A stretch of DNA of 55,233 nucleotides from Pseudanabaena sp. lw0831 (GTDB lineage: Bacteria > Cyanobacteriota > Cyanobacteriia > Pseudanabaenales > Pseudanabaenaceae): assembly GCF_016584665.1 (NCBI RefSeq), contig NZ_BBJB01000093.1, positions 1 through 55,233 of the forward strand, written 5' to 3'. The stretch's first letter is position 1, and each line of letters starts with the position of its first letter. Made by a program: the position numbers and the translations under genes. Shown here one piece after another: positions 1 through 7,955 of this stretch. The notes below the pieces were generated by a model. That model saw only the letters and a list, made by a program, of their open reading frames with translations, was not told the DNA's origin and did no database searches.

Positions 1-145
1 AGTCCTTATTTAGCGAGCTTTTGTACTTTTTCAGGAAGCCCTAAGTAATCTTTCTTTATAATATTGAGCCAACTGCTGACCAATCAACATTGCCAGAATT
101 GCTTAGCGCGTTAGTAGCAACTATGCACACCCTAGAGTATTGCCC

Positions 146-778
146 TTAAGCGACTTCAGTAACGCTGAGAATTTTACCGCCAGTCTTCTGGATGTTCTGG
201 ATTTTCTGAGACAGTTGGCTATAACCAATCTCAAAAGTTGTTGCACTCTGGGTTACACGGCTACCAAATTTAGCTTTGGTGATGGAAATGCGGAAGCGCT
301 TGCCATGGCTGCTCGCAGAACCAGAACCACTTGCAGGAGCAACGATCTTAGTGGACAAGTTACCTGCGAGATCGCTAATCAGCTTGGCGGATTTGCCAGT
401 GTCGTTTGCGGCATAGCCACGCATCAAAGCAAAGGTGCGATTGAAGTTAACATTCTTGCTGCCAGCTTGAGTACGATTGCCACGAGCAGAAGGTACAACA
501 TTTTCGCCAAAGCTGCTGACATACTCATCGCTATCGATGTATGAGTTGATTTCAGCTTCATAGCCTTGAGTGTTGTAGGTCAAAACATGGGCTGCAATTT
601 CAGCTTGATCTTGAGGTGCGCGACCGAGCAAATGCTTAAAGTTGAGTTCAACAAAGCGATAGGGAGAAGAATTCTCGAAAAATAGAGATTGATATAGCTC
701 TGACTGTGCGATCGCTCTAACAAAACCAGCAATAGAGATGTCACCATTGCGAAGTTGGGACTCAGCAGTGGTTGGCAC
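146..778 (-). CDS. Phycobilisome rod linker polypeptide, N-terminally truncated (possible pseudogene)
   Basis: Rod linkers join phycocyanin-type hexamers in the phycobilisome on the thylakoid surface. The 210 residues contain most of a PBS linker domain (FVRAIAQSELY, ELNFKHLLGRAP, SYIDSDEY, FGENVVP) and, from about residue 155, a CpcD-like capping domain ending GGKILSV. Full rod linkers are about 270-290 residues; the first 60 or so residues of the linker domain are absent here. The only start is a GTG at 776-778 without a visible ribosome binding site, and an in-frame TAG lies three codons upstream at 785-787. No lost N-terminus is recognisable in the other frames upstream. I infer a 5' deletion or rearrangement; expression of a short linker cannot be excluded. 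It stands alone, not in a cpc operon, at least inside this window. Confidence 0.72.
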   Translation of the reverse strand: MPTTAESQLRNGDISIAGFVRAIAQSELYQSLFFENSSPYRFVELNFKHLLGRAPQDQAEIAAHVLTYNTQGYEAEINSYIDSDEYVSSFGENVVPSARGNRTQAGSKNVNFNRTFALMRGYAANDTGKSAKLISDLAGNLSTKIVAPASGSGSASSHGKRFRISITKAKFGSRVTQSATTFEIGYSQLSQKIQNIQKTGGKILSVTEVA

Positions 779-1050
779 TGGTTGCTAAAGAAGTGATAAA
801 TGGTTGTAAGGCTTATCAAGTAAGGATTTATGGAGATTGATAGCAAAACCGTGAAAAGCTTGACCAGAAATACTTTGAGCGACTCATCCCTCTTTAACAG
901 TCCAGTGCCTGTGCCTCTAAATGGCTAAGGGGACTAGCGTATTAATTTATACGCTTTGTTATAATCGATTTTCGTATAAGTCCGTTACCTTAATTATCAA
1001 GATTTGTGAATTTTGATAAGTTTTGCACAAGATTTACACAATCAAATTTA
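779..1050. other. Gap with no recognisable gene
   Basis: No ORF here resembles a known protein on either strand. The stretch 930-980 is AT-rich and could hold promoter elements for either direction, but no box is convincing. The gap continues into two abutting palindromes. Confidence 0.4.
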
Positions 1051-1107
1051 TTGCAATCAAAAATTGAGGGTCGGCGCAAAGCGCCGACCCTCAATTTTTG
1101 ATTGCAA
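1051..1107. repeat. Perfect palindrome, 27-bp arms
   Basis: Arms 1051-1077 and 1081-1107 are exact reverse complements around an AAA loop with a GGCGC/GCGCC centre. It lies downstream of the HEAT-repeat gene and directly abuts the next palindrome. Confidence 0.9.
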
Positions 1108-1175
1108 ACTCGAACCAAGAAATCATTTAAAAGTGTTGCAAAGCAACACTTTTAAATGATTTCTTGGTTCGAGTT
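1107..1175. repeat. Perfect palindrome, 33-bp arms
   Basis: Arms 1107-1139 and 1143-1175 are exact reverse complements around AAA, centre TTGC-AAA-GCAA, and the motif GAACCAAG near the outer end. It ends 19 bases before the stop of the minus-strand HEAT-repeat gene and may act as its terminator. Confidence 0.9.
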
Positions 1176-1194
1176 TGAGCGAAAAGCCCTGTAA

Positions 1195-1875
1195 CTATTT
1201 GGGTAAGCCTGCTTCTAGGGCAGCCGCGACTACATAGTGGTTTTCGTCTTTTTGGAGCTTGGCGAGTAGGGGCTTTGCTCTGGGATTAGAAGAAATGCTG
1301 AGGGTAGTAGCAGCTCGACACCGATCACGCCAAAATTCCGAGTCAGTTAGTTCGGTCAGTAAATCTAAGGCTTCGGATTCATATTTGCTTTTTAGCAGAC
1401 TGCCTAAAGCTAAAATCGCGGTTTCTTTGACAGTTTGAGTCGGATCAAGCAGAGCTAGATTAATGATGTTTAGCAAAATATCTGGGAGATCGCTCTCCAT
1501 CAAGATCGCCAGAATCGTTTGACGGGTGAGCCAGTTTTGATTACGTTCAAATAAATTTTGGAGAAATGGTATGGAGCGATCTCCAAATTCAAACAACGTA
1601 TTTGCAATCTCGGATATCACATTGTCATCCTGCTCTTGCTCTAACATGCTTGTCAAAACTTGAAATGACTGATCGGTGAGATGATTGCCTAAACCCATTA
1701 CTGCGAAGCGACGACATAAAAAATCGGTGCTAGTGGTTAGTCTTTGTAAAAATGGGACAACTTGGTCAGATGGGGCTTGTGACAACTCGTCAAGCGCTAA
1801 CTTGCGATCGTAAATCGACTCACTATGAAATAAAAGCTCTAATTGGGCTAGGCGATCGCTATCTATTGTATTCAT
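1195..1875 (-). CDS. HEAT-repeat protein
   Basis: A 226-residue all-helical protein with about six HEAT-like repeats of roughly 30 residues; clear examples are the stretches containing RRFAVMGLGNHL, KETAILALGSLL and RDRCRAATTLSIS. Such repeats form a curved scaffold for protein binding; in cyanobacteria related families include phycobilin lyase and NblB-like proteins, but nothing here fixes a partner. The ATG overlaps the stop of the upstream gene (ATGA at 1872-1875), so the two are translationally coupled. No signal peptide or membrane segment is visible. Function unknown beyond scaffold-type binding. Confidence 0.8.
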   Translation of the reverse strand: MNTIDSDRLAQLELLFHSESIYDRKLALDELSQAPSDQVVPFLQRLTTSTDFLCRRFAVMGLGNHLTDQSFQVLTSMLEQEQDDNVISEIANTLFEFGDRSIPFLQNLFERNQNWLTRQTILAILMESDLPDILLNIINLALLDPTQTVKETAILALGSLLKSKYESEALDLLTELTDSEFWRDRCRAATTLSISSNPRAKPLLAKLQKDENHYVVAAALEAGLPK

Positions 1876-2354
1876 GAGTTGAAATCCTTTAGTTCCACCT
1901 TAAAAATTTCATCAACAGGTTTCGATGAGATCGTCACATCCCAAGAAATGCCTTGCAAAAAGTTAGCCCCCACTAATGGCTCAATAACATCCACACCCCA
2001 ATCCCCAGTCTGTAAAGCATCTGGTGAGTCACTACTGGGTGGTGTGTTTTTGACACCACCTAAGACTAAAATTTCTGGTAAAGATTTACGATCTATCCCT
2101 TGGCTGATGCGTTGATCGGCAAGAGCCTGAGCGCAAAATTCGCCAATTTGCTTGGGCGAAAACTGGTTGAGTTCAAACAAGATTTCGACAGTCCAATGGG
2201 GATGATTGATTAGTCGGGTTTGGCAAGATCTGCGATCGCCTAAACCTAACCGAAATACTTCGGCAAACTCTTCACGGCTGAGGGCTGGTGCTACATCAGG
2301 CGAAACATCAAAGTTGTGGGAGAGCAGCATTCGCCCCTTAGCTGAATTACTCAA
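1872..2354 (-). CDS. Conserved hypothetical protein, first gene of HEAT operon
   Basis: 160 residues that I do not recognise as a named family. The start chosen is TTG at 2352-2354, preceded at good spacing by GAGGAAT; an internal ATG (codon 9) is the alternative. The N-terminal half is mixed and fairly charged, with a run reading HPHWTVEILFELNQFSP, and the C-terminal half is rich in G, P and V (GDWGVDVIEPLVG, ISWDVTISS), suggesting beta structure. It overlaps the HEAT-repeat gene by four bases, so the products probably act together. No signal peptide, metal motif or transmembrane segment is seen. Confidence 0.7.
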   Translation of the reverse strand: MSNSAKGRMLLSHNFDVSPDVAPALSREEFAEVFRLGLGDRRSCQTRLINHPHWTVEILFELNQFSPKQIGEFCAQALADQRISQGIDRKSLPEILVLGGVKNTPPSSDSPDALQTGDWGVDVIEPLVGANFLQGISWDVTISSKPVDEIFKVELKDFNS

Positions 2355-2401
2355 GATATTCCTCAGGATTTCTAGTATAGCTATTGCCTATTTTAGGACA
2401 C

Positions 2402-2448
2402 AACCAAAATAGATTTGCGGCGCATCACGCCGCAAATCTATTTTGGTT
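2402..2448. repeat. Palindrome with AACC/GGTT ends, 21-bp arms
   Basis: Arms 2402-2422 and 2428-2448 are perfect reverse complements with loop CATCA and a GCGGCG centre; a T-run follows the right arm. It sits downstream of the cbiET gene (minus strand) and upstream of the HEAT operon. Confidence 0.88.
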
Positions 2449-2476
2449 TTTTTGAGCGCAAAGCGATGTAAATAAG

Positions 2477-3688
2477 TCAAGGCTTAAGTGTTTTCCATTG
2501 GGTTACAGGTCTCATTGGCTTCCAGCCCAAAAAAGAACCGATTGCTTCAGCACGGCTAATCGAAATTTGGATGAGCGTTCCGCCATATTTTTGCTGCCAC
2601 TGAAATAATTTTTGTTCGCCCTCAAGGGTGACTACGTTGGCAACTAAGCGCCCCTGCGATCGCAAGCTCTCCCAGCAAGTCTCAAATAAATCTGGTATAT
2701 TCACGCCGCCGCCAATAAAAATCGCGTCAGGAGTGGGTAAACCTTGCAAAACTTCAGGTGCTTTGCCTTCGATAATTTTGAGATTGGGAGTGCCGAGGGA
2801 AATTGCATTTTCAGCAATGAAATGAGTACGCGATTTTTCGATCGCGATCGCTTGACAACGAGGATGACTTCGCATCCATTCAATACCAATAGAACCGCAA
2901 CCAGCGCCAACATCCCAGAGTAATTCTCCCGCATTAGGAGCTAGTGCTGATAGCGTAATGGCTCTTACTTCTCGTTTGGTTAATTGTCCATCGTGATGAT
3001 AGGCATCATCGGGAAGTCCTGTCATTCGCGATAAAATCTTCGCGTCAGAATTGGGAATACATTCCACTGCGATCGCATTGAGATCGGCAAATTCGGGAAA
3101 GTTCTGAGATCGATTGACAACAGTGGAAACAATACGTTCTTTTGTTCCGTTTAAATGTTCTAAGATAGTAATCTTACTGTTGCTGAAATTGCGATCGCAT
3201 AGCATCTCGGCAACAATCTTAGGAGTTTCTTTGCCAGAACTAAGAATCAGAAGTTTTGCCTTGGGATAGATATAAGTTTGCAATAGTGAAGCAGGACGAC
3301 CACATAAGCTCAGAGTTTCCACCTCATTCAATGACCATCCTAATCGCGCACAAATCAAGCTAAAAGTGGAAGGTGATGGGATAATCGAAATTTCTTCTAT
3401 GGGAATTTTTTTTAAGAGAGTAGTACCAATTCCAAACCAGAGCGGATCGCCACTGGCTAGGACACATACTGATTTGCCGCGATAACTAGTAATCTTTTGA
3501 ATGGTTTCATCAATAGGAGATGTCCAAACTAATCGAGATCGCATATCATCAGGAAGCATAGCTAAATGGCGATCGCCGCCTACTAAAATTTCGGCATTAT
3601 CAATTAGCGATCGGGCAGCCGAGCTTAGTCCTGATAGACCATCTTCCCCAATACCAATTACTGTAAGCCAATTTTTATTGCAAGTCAT
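2477..3688 (-). CDS. cobL: Precorrin-6Y C5,15-methyltransferase (decarboxylating), CbiE-CbiT fusion
   Basis: Bifunctional enzyme of cobalamin (corrin ring) synthesis: SAM-dependent methylation at C5 and C15 with decarboxylation of the C12 acetate. Residues about 8-205 form the CbiE tetrapyrrole methylase domain (VIGIGEDGLSGLS, ILVGGDRH, LASGDPLWFGIG, IIPSPSTFS). Residues about 215-395 form the CbiT class-I methyltransferase domain, with the SAM-binding loop LLWDVGAGCGSIGIEW and IFIGGG. The length of 403 matches fused CobL proteins. It stands alone; no other cob/cbi gene is in the window, in keeping with the scattered cobalamin genes of cyanobacteria. Confidence 0.95.
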   Translation of the reverse strand: MTCNKNWLTVIGIGEDGLSGLSSAARSLIDNAEILVGGDRHLAMLPDDMRSRLVWTSPIDETIQKITSYRGKSVCVLASGDPLWFGIGTTLLKKIPIEEISIIPSPSTFSLICARLGWSLNEVETLSLCGRPASLLQTYIYPKAKLLILSSGKETPKIVAEMLCDRNFSNSKITILEHLNGTKERIVSTVVNRSQNFPEFADLNAIAVECIPNSDAKILSRMTGLPDDAYHHDGQLTKREVRAITLSALAPNAGELLWDVGAGCGSIGIEWMRSHPRCQAIAIEKSRTHFIAENAISLGTPNLKIIEGKAPEVLQGLPTPDAIFIGGGVNIPDLFETCWESLRSQGRLVANVVTLEGEQKLFQWQQKYGGTLIQISISRAEAIGSFLGWKPMRPVTQWKTLKP

Positions 3689-3838
3689 GTGAGCCGAGTC
3701 AAATCAAACCTGATTATCGCAGCATTAGTCAGGTTTGGTGGTGGAAAGAATTAGGCGATCGCTTTTTGAATTTTTTACTGGGGCATGAACACCTCGTAAA
3801 GTAATGTTAAAGTATTGGTGAAAATACTCAAGAAATCC

Positions 3839-4141
3839 ATGACGTTAACTTTTAACCTACCGTCAGAAGTTGAGCAATATCTTTTGCAGGAAACCAATCA
3901 AAAGGGAATTTCCATTGAGTCCGTGACATTGGATTTATTAACAAACTTTATTCTGTTAAGGCAAAATCAAGCTAAAGCGGTTAACTTAATTCAGTCTTGG
4001 ATAGATGATGAAGATATTGAGGAACAGCAAGAAACTCGTGAATATTTGATTCGTGTGTTGGATGAGGATCGCCTTTCTGAGCGTAAATTGTTTCCAGTTA
4101 AGATGAAGGGTGTAACTTGGGGCACTGGTTCCGCACTATAA
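3839..4141 (+). CDS. Small antitoxin-like protein with C-terminus supplied by a MITE
   Basis: About 100 residues from ATG 3839 (a GTG at 3815 is possible but starts with an unlikely KILKK extension). The N-terminus, TLTFNLPSEVEQYLLQET, and the acidic middle (SWIDDEDIEEQQETREYL) resemble small cyanobacterial antitoxin-like proteins that precede toxins. No toxin follows. The last residues GTGSAL and the stop are encoded inside the left inverted repeat of a MITE (4118-4262), so the original C-terminus has probably been replaced. Assignment as an antitoxin is inference from composition and size. Confidence 0.5.
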   Translation: MTLTFNLPSEVEQYLLQETNQKGISIESVTLDLLTNFILLRQNQAKAVNLIQSWIDDEDIEEQQETREYLIRVLDEDRLSERKLFPVKMKGVTWGTGSAL

Positions 4142-4262
4142 GAAAAAGCTCTGAAACCCTTTTTGTGTCTAGGCTTCGACGATTTGACCTTAAAATGGCT
4201 AAAACCCTTGTCAAGCAAGGATTTTAGCCGAACAATCTCATAGTGCGGAACCAGTGCCCAAG
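4118..4262. mobile_element. MITE-like element with 27-bp terminal inverted repeats
   Basis: Left end near 4118-4145 and right end near 4235-4262 are inverted copies (shared core GGCACTGGTTCCGCACTAT) differing by one indel and one or two substitutions. The interior of about 90 bases has no ORF of note, so this is a non-autonomous element. The left repeat encodes the end and stop codon of the preceding gene. No clear target duplication beyond the inverted ACTTG/CAAGT flanks, which may belong to the repeat itself. Confidence 0.75.
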
Positions 4263-4353
4263 TTTGCGGTAGTTTGAAAGTAACTGGATGTTTATACCGC
4301 ATTTGCTTATGAATTATTAAGTTATGCAGCTTAGTCCTTAGTGGGGGCACAGT

Positions 4354-5292
4354 CTAAATTTTATCTGTACTTGCCCCAACCTTTTGTGCAATTGCTTTGA
4401 TTGCGTCGCGTAACCAACGATTGGCTTCATCTTGATCGCTCAAAGTGCTCCACAGCATGGAAACCATCCATGGGTTTGTTTTGATTGGCAGTTCAAACAT
4501 TGTTAAATTGCAGACAGTTGCTAAACGGATGGCAATGCGTCGGGGAACTGCTGCGACTAGATCACTAGATGCGAGCGCAAACGGCAAAATCATCATATGC
4601 GGAGTTGTGAATGCAATCCTTCGCTCTAAATTCTGCTCATTCAACGCTTTGTCAATAGCACCTGTAGTATCTCGACGTAGAGTTGCGAGGGCGTGGGGAA
4701 GCTGGGCAAAGGTTTCTAAAATCATGGTTCCTTGCTGAAGAGCCGGATGTTCTTGACGGGCAATCCCCACAAATCGTTCTTCAAATATGGGTTCCCTTTG
4801 CGTTTGTCGGGGTGGATTAGGAAAAACACCCAATGCCACATCAATTTCCCCCTTTTCTAGCAGATCTCCAATACTGTCTTTCTCAAATCCCATTATCCGA
4901 AAGTTGATGGATGGAGCCGTTTGATGACTCAATTCCAGTAGCGGCGGCACGAGGACAAAACTGGTGTAATCTGAACTGCCGATGGCAAAGGTGCGATCGC
5001 TAGAAGTTGGCTCAAATGTTTGACTGACAGTAATGGCTTGGCGAATCTGTTGCAATGCTGCCAGAATGCCTGGGGCGATCGCTTGGGCTTTGAGCGTCGG
5101 CTGCATCTGTCTCCCCAACCGTACAAACAATTCATCTTCAAAGAGAATACGCAAACGGCTGAGTGCTGCACTCATTGCAGGCTGCCCAATCTGAAGTTGC
5201 TCCGAAGCTTTCGTAACGCTGTGCTGTTCTAGAAGGGCTTCAAAGGCAACCAACAGGTTTAAGTCGATTGCCGCCAAGTTTATCGATTTCAT
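4354..5292 (-). CDS. LysR-family transcriptional regulator
   Basis: 312 residues with the LysR winged helix-turn-helix at about 8-67 (LLVAFEALLEQHSVTKASEQ, then SAALSRLRILFEDELFVR) followed by a substrate-binding effector domain (about 90-300, LVPPLLEL, GFEKDS, DVALGVFPNPP). The GQPAMSAALSRLR recognition helix places it in the NodD/SyrM-like branch. It is divergently transcribed from the short-chain dehydrogenase gene at 5386 across about 90 bases, the usual arrangement for a LysR regulator and its target; regulation of that gene is inferred. The inducer is unknown. Confidence 0.9.
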   Translation of the reverse strand: MKSINLAAIDLNLLVAFEALLEQHSVTKASEQLQIGQPAMSAALSRLRILFEDELFVRLGRQMQPTLKAQAIAPGILAALQQIRQAITVSQTFEPTSSDRTFAIGSSDYTSFVLVPPLLELSHQTAPSINFRIMGFEKDSIGDLLEKGEIDVALGVFPNPPRQTQREPIFEERFVGIARQEHPALQQGTMILETFAQLPHALATLRRDTTGAIDKALNEQNLERRIAFTTPHMMILPFALASSDLVAAVPRRIAIRLATVCNLTMFELPIKTNPWMVSMLWSTLSDQDEANRWLRDAIKAIAQKVGASTDKI

Positions 5293-5385
5293 TGATACTA
5301 TTTATCTAAAATATCGACTTGTTTAATATCTTAGAGGTTGTTAAGTTAACTGTACATACATTTTATTGAGGGAAGTTTGACGATC

Positions 5386-6129
5386 ATGACGCAGAAAGTT
5401 GCTGTAATCACGGGCAGTCACAAGGGGCTAGGCTATGCGATCGCTCGCCAGTTAGCACAGCAGGAAAATATTCAAGTTGTGTTGACGAGTCGGCAAGAGC
5501 AAGATGGTCTTGCTGCTCAACAGCGCCTATCCAGCGAAAATATTCAAGTGGATTTTCATTCTCTGGATGTCACAAGTGATGCCAGTGTGCAACAGTTTAC
5601 AACTTGGTTGCAGCAGACTTATGGCAGAGCCGATATCTTGGTCAATAATGCGGGTGTCAACCCCACGATGCAACCAGAAGAATCCAGTCTGCTCACGGTT
5701 CAAATGGAAACGATGCTAGCAACCTTGACAACAAATGTTCTAGCCGTTGCCCGAATCACCCAAGCCCTAATGCCCTTGATGAAAGCGCAAAACTACGGAC
5801 GGATCGTCAATGTGTCTACTGAGATGGCTTCCCTCACGTCTATGGGGAGTGATTACTATCCACTAGCTCCGTCATATCGCCTTTCCAAAGTTGGGCTGAA
5901 TGCTCTGACAGCACTCTGGGCAAAGGAACTCCAAGGCACCAATATTTTGGTGAATGCCTACTCTCCTGGCTGGATGCAAACCGACATGGGTGGTTCTAAT
6001 GCACCGTTCACAGCCGATGAGGGTGCCGAAACCGCCGTCTATCTGGCGACGCTTCCAGAGGGTGGCGCACAGGGCAAGTTTTTTGCAGAAATGCGGAAGT
6101 TTGGGGGTGCAGTGACACTGGCTTGGTAA
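5386..6129 (+). CDS. Short-chain dehydrogenase/reductase (SDR)
   Basis: About 247 residues with a classical SDR fold: NAD(P)-binding TGSHKGLG near the N-terminus, DVTSD, NNAG, and the catalytic Ser plus YRLSK (YxxxK). ATG 5386 is preferred over TTG 5377 because the ribosome binding site GAGGGA at 5369-5374 is then correctly spaced. The sequence resembles plant/fungal carbonyl-reductase-like SDRs (an insert between NNAG and the active site, and SPGWMQTDMGG near the end). Substrate unknown. Divergent from the LysR gene, its likely regulator. Confidence 0.9.
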   Translation: MTQKVAVITGSHKGLGYAIARQLAQQENIQVVLTSRQEQDGLAAQQRLSSENIQVDFHSLDVTSDASVQQFTTWLQQTYGRADILVNNAGVNPTMQPEESSLLTVQMETMLATLTTNVLAVARITQALMPLMKAQNYGRIVNVSTEMASLTSMGSDYYPLAPSYRLSKVGLNALTALWAKELQGTNILVNAYSPGWMQTDMGGSNAPFTADEGAETAVYLATLPEGGAQGKFFAEMRKFGGAVTLAW

Positions 6130-6170
6130 TTAATTGAACCGAAGAGACAAAACAACTCCAACGAGGAATA

Positions 6171-6441
6171 ACAATGATGACTCCAACTGAACAACAAAAA
6201 TGTCAATCTCAGTAAAACTGGAAAACCTGGCTATGTGATTTTTAGTCGCCTATTACCCAACGGACAATTCAATTGCTTTTCAGGGATGTATGCAGTATTT
6301 AATGAAGGTAGCGATCGCGCACTCCTTAAATGCTACAAAGTGATGAAAAGACGCATCAAGTCAGATCGTGAATCGGTACAACGGTTTGTAGCCTGTTTTA
6401 AGATAAACCGAGTCTTAGGGATAGCGTTCATATCTCGGTGA
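6171..6441 (+). pseudogene. Possible frameshifted small gene
   Basis: A good ribosome binding site (CGAGGAATAAC) precedes an ATG-ATG at about 6174, but that frame stops after 13 codons (MMTPTEQQKCQSQ). The overlapping +1/-1 frame is open from 6181 to 6441 and continues with NLSKTGKPGYVIFSRLLPNG, so the two could be one gene with a frameshift near 6195. I do not recognise the protein. The rest of the gap up to 6578 shows nothing further. Low confidence. Confidence 0.25.
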
Positions 6442-6578
6442 ACAGCCAAAAGACCAAATGCTAGACTCAAACCCTCTAGTGCAACAGCAGGATGACACTG
6501 TGTTGGATCGGCAGGGCTAGTCTTCGACTAGAAATAGCTGCACATCGCGGTATATTAAGCTAAATATACGTTAGTCCT

Positions 6579-7913
6579 ATGCTAGAACCTTTGCATTATT
6601 GGATTGTCAATGTTCGGATTCCTAATTGTTTTATCGATAGTGAAATTATTGGGCAAAATATAGAAGCTCACCTCACGCCGACATTGCAGCGCGATCGCCT
6701 ATTTCCTTGCCATCTCGAAATCCGTAATGGTCAAATAGCGGAAATTTTACCGAGTTATCGGATTTCAGAAATTCCTACAGAAAGTTTACCAATCATCGAT
6801 GGCAAACAGGGGATCATGATTCCTTGCTTTGCTGACTTACATACCCATCTTGACAAAGGTCATATTTGGGAACGCAATCCGAATTTAGATGGCACATTTC
6901 AAGGTGCACTCACAGGCATTTATCGCGATTGCACAGAGCAAGGCAATTGGAACTATGACGACCTCTATCGCCGCATGGAATTTGGATTGAAGTGCAGTTA
7001 TGCCCACGGTACAAAAGCAATAAGGACTCATTTAGATTGCCCACCGCATCAAGTGGAGACTACATTTAAAGTATTTAAAGAATTACGGGAAAAATGGAAG
7101 GAGAAAATCACCCTTCAAGCTGTGTCACTAGTGCAGCTACCTTATTTCTCAACTCACGAAGGAGAACTATTTGCTGATGCGATCGCTGATTTAGGTGGCA
7201 TTATTGGCGGCATTGCCCATATGGTCACAGGACTAGATCAATACTTAGATCGGATTTTTATCTTAGCTGCTGAACGCGATCTCAGTGCCGATTTCCATGC
7301 AGATGAGAATAATGATCCGCAATCGCGCACATTGCATTATATTGCCGAAGCTAGTTTACGCAATAATTTTAGTTCGCAAGTAGTCTGCGGTCATTGCTGT
7401 AGTTTGGCTGTGCAAGATGAAGATATCGCCAATACGACGATCGCTCTCGTTAAAGAGGCAAATATTGGCATCGTTAGTTTACCCATGTGCAATTTATATT
7501 TACAAGATCGGGTTGCGGAGCGAACTCCTCGCTGGCGTGGGGTTACCTTAGTTCGTGAGCTGGATGCGGTGGGTGTGAGCGTGGCGCTATCTAGTGACAA
7601 TTGCCGCGATCCTTTCTATGGATTTGGTGACCATGATTTATTAGAAGTTTTCAGTATGGGGACAAAGATTTCGCATTTAGATACTCCCTATGACAACTGG
7701 ATCGAGGCTGTGACTTCTCGCCCTGCGAAACTGATGGGCTTACCTAATGTTGGTAAAATTGGGATTGGGCAAGCTGCTGATTTAGTTCTATTTAAGGCGC
7801 GTAGCTATAATGAGTTGCTATCAAGACCTCAAAGCGATCGTACCGTGTTTAGAAATGGTATTGCGATCGATACGACTTTGCCCGATTATGCAGAACTTGA
7901 TGATTTGATATAG
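6579..7913 (+). CDS. Cytosine-deaminase-like amidohydrolase
   Basis: 444 residues of the metal-dependent amidohydrolase superfamily. Metal and catalytic residues are visible: HTH at 88-90 (ADLHTHLDKGH), the FHADENNDPQSR stretch with the expected Glu, a His in VVCGHCCSL, and the late Asp in LSSDNCRDPFYGFG, matching the CodA pattern. The reaction would be hydrolytic deamination of cytosine or a related pyrimidine/triazine; the exact substrate cannot be set from sequence. Starts at ATG 6579. It is followed 42 bases later by the M61 peptidase gene on the same strand. Confidence 0.85.
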   Translation: MLEPLHYWIVNVRIPNCFIDSEIIGQNIEAHLTPTLQRDRLFPCHLEIRNGQIAEILPSYRISEIPTESLPIIDGKQGIMIPCFADLHTHLDKGHIWERNPNLDGTFQGALTGIYRDCTEQGNWNYDDLYRRMEFGLKCSYAHGTKAIRTHLDCPPHQVETTFKVFKELREKWKEKITLQAVSLVQLPYFSTHEGELFADAIADLGGIIGGIAHMVTGLDQYLDRIFILAAERDLSADFHADENNDPQSRTLHYIAEASLRNNFSSQVVCGHCCSLAVQDEDIANTTIALVKEANIGIVSLPMCNLYLQDRVAERTPRWRGVTLVRELDAVGVSVALSSDNCRDPFYGFGDHDLLEVFSMGTKISHLDTPYDNWIEAVTSRPAKLMGLPNVGKIGIGQAADLVLFKARSYNELLSRPQSDRTVFRNGIAIDTTLPDYAELDDLI

Positions 7914-7955
7914 TCGGCTCGAAGTACTGACTATGCTAACGATAAATTAAAAAAC

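Noticed and set aside
1-145. Minus-strand run ending DYLGLPEKVQKLAK and stop near position 7, with a different frame upstream reading NSGNVDWSAVGSIL
   Set aside because: The frames are not joined, there is no start, and I do not recognise a family; too weak to call a pseudogene.
140-544. Plus-strand open frame of 134 codons
   Set aside because: Lies antisense to the phycobilisome linker, whose minus-strand frame has clear domain motifs.
3991-4350. Minus-strand open frame of 119 codons
   Set aside because: Covers the MITE and the antisense of the antitoxin-like gene; composition is that of a shadow frame.
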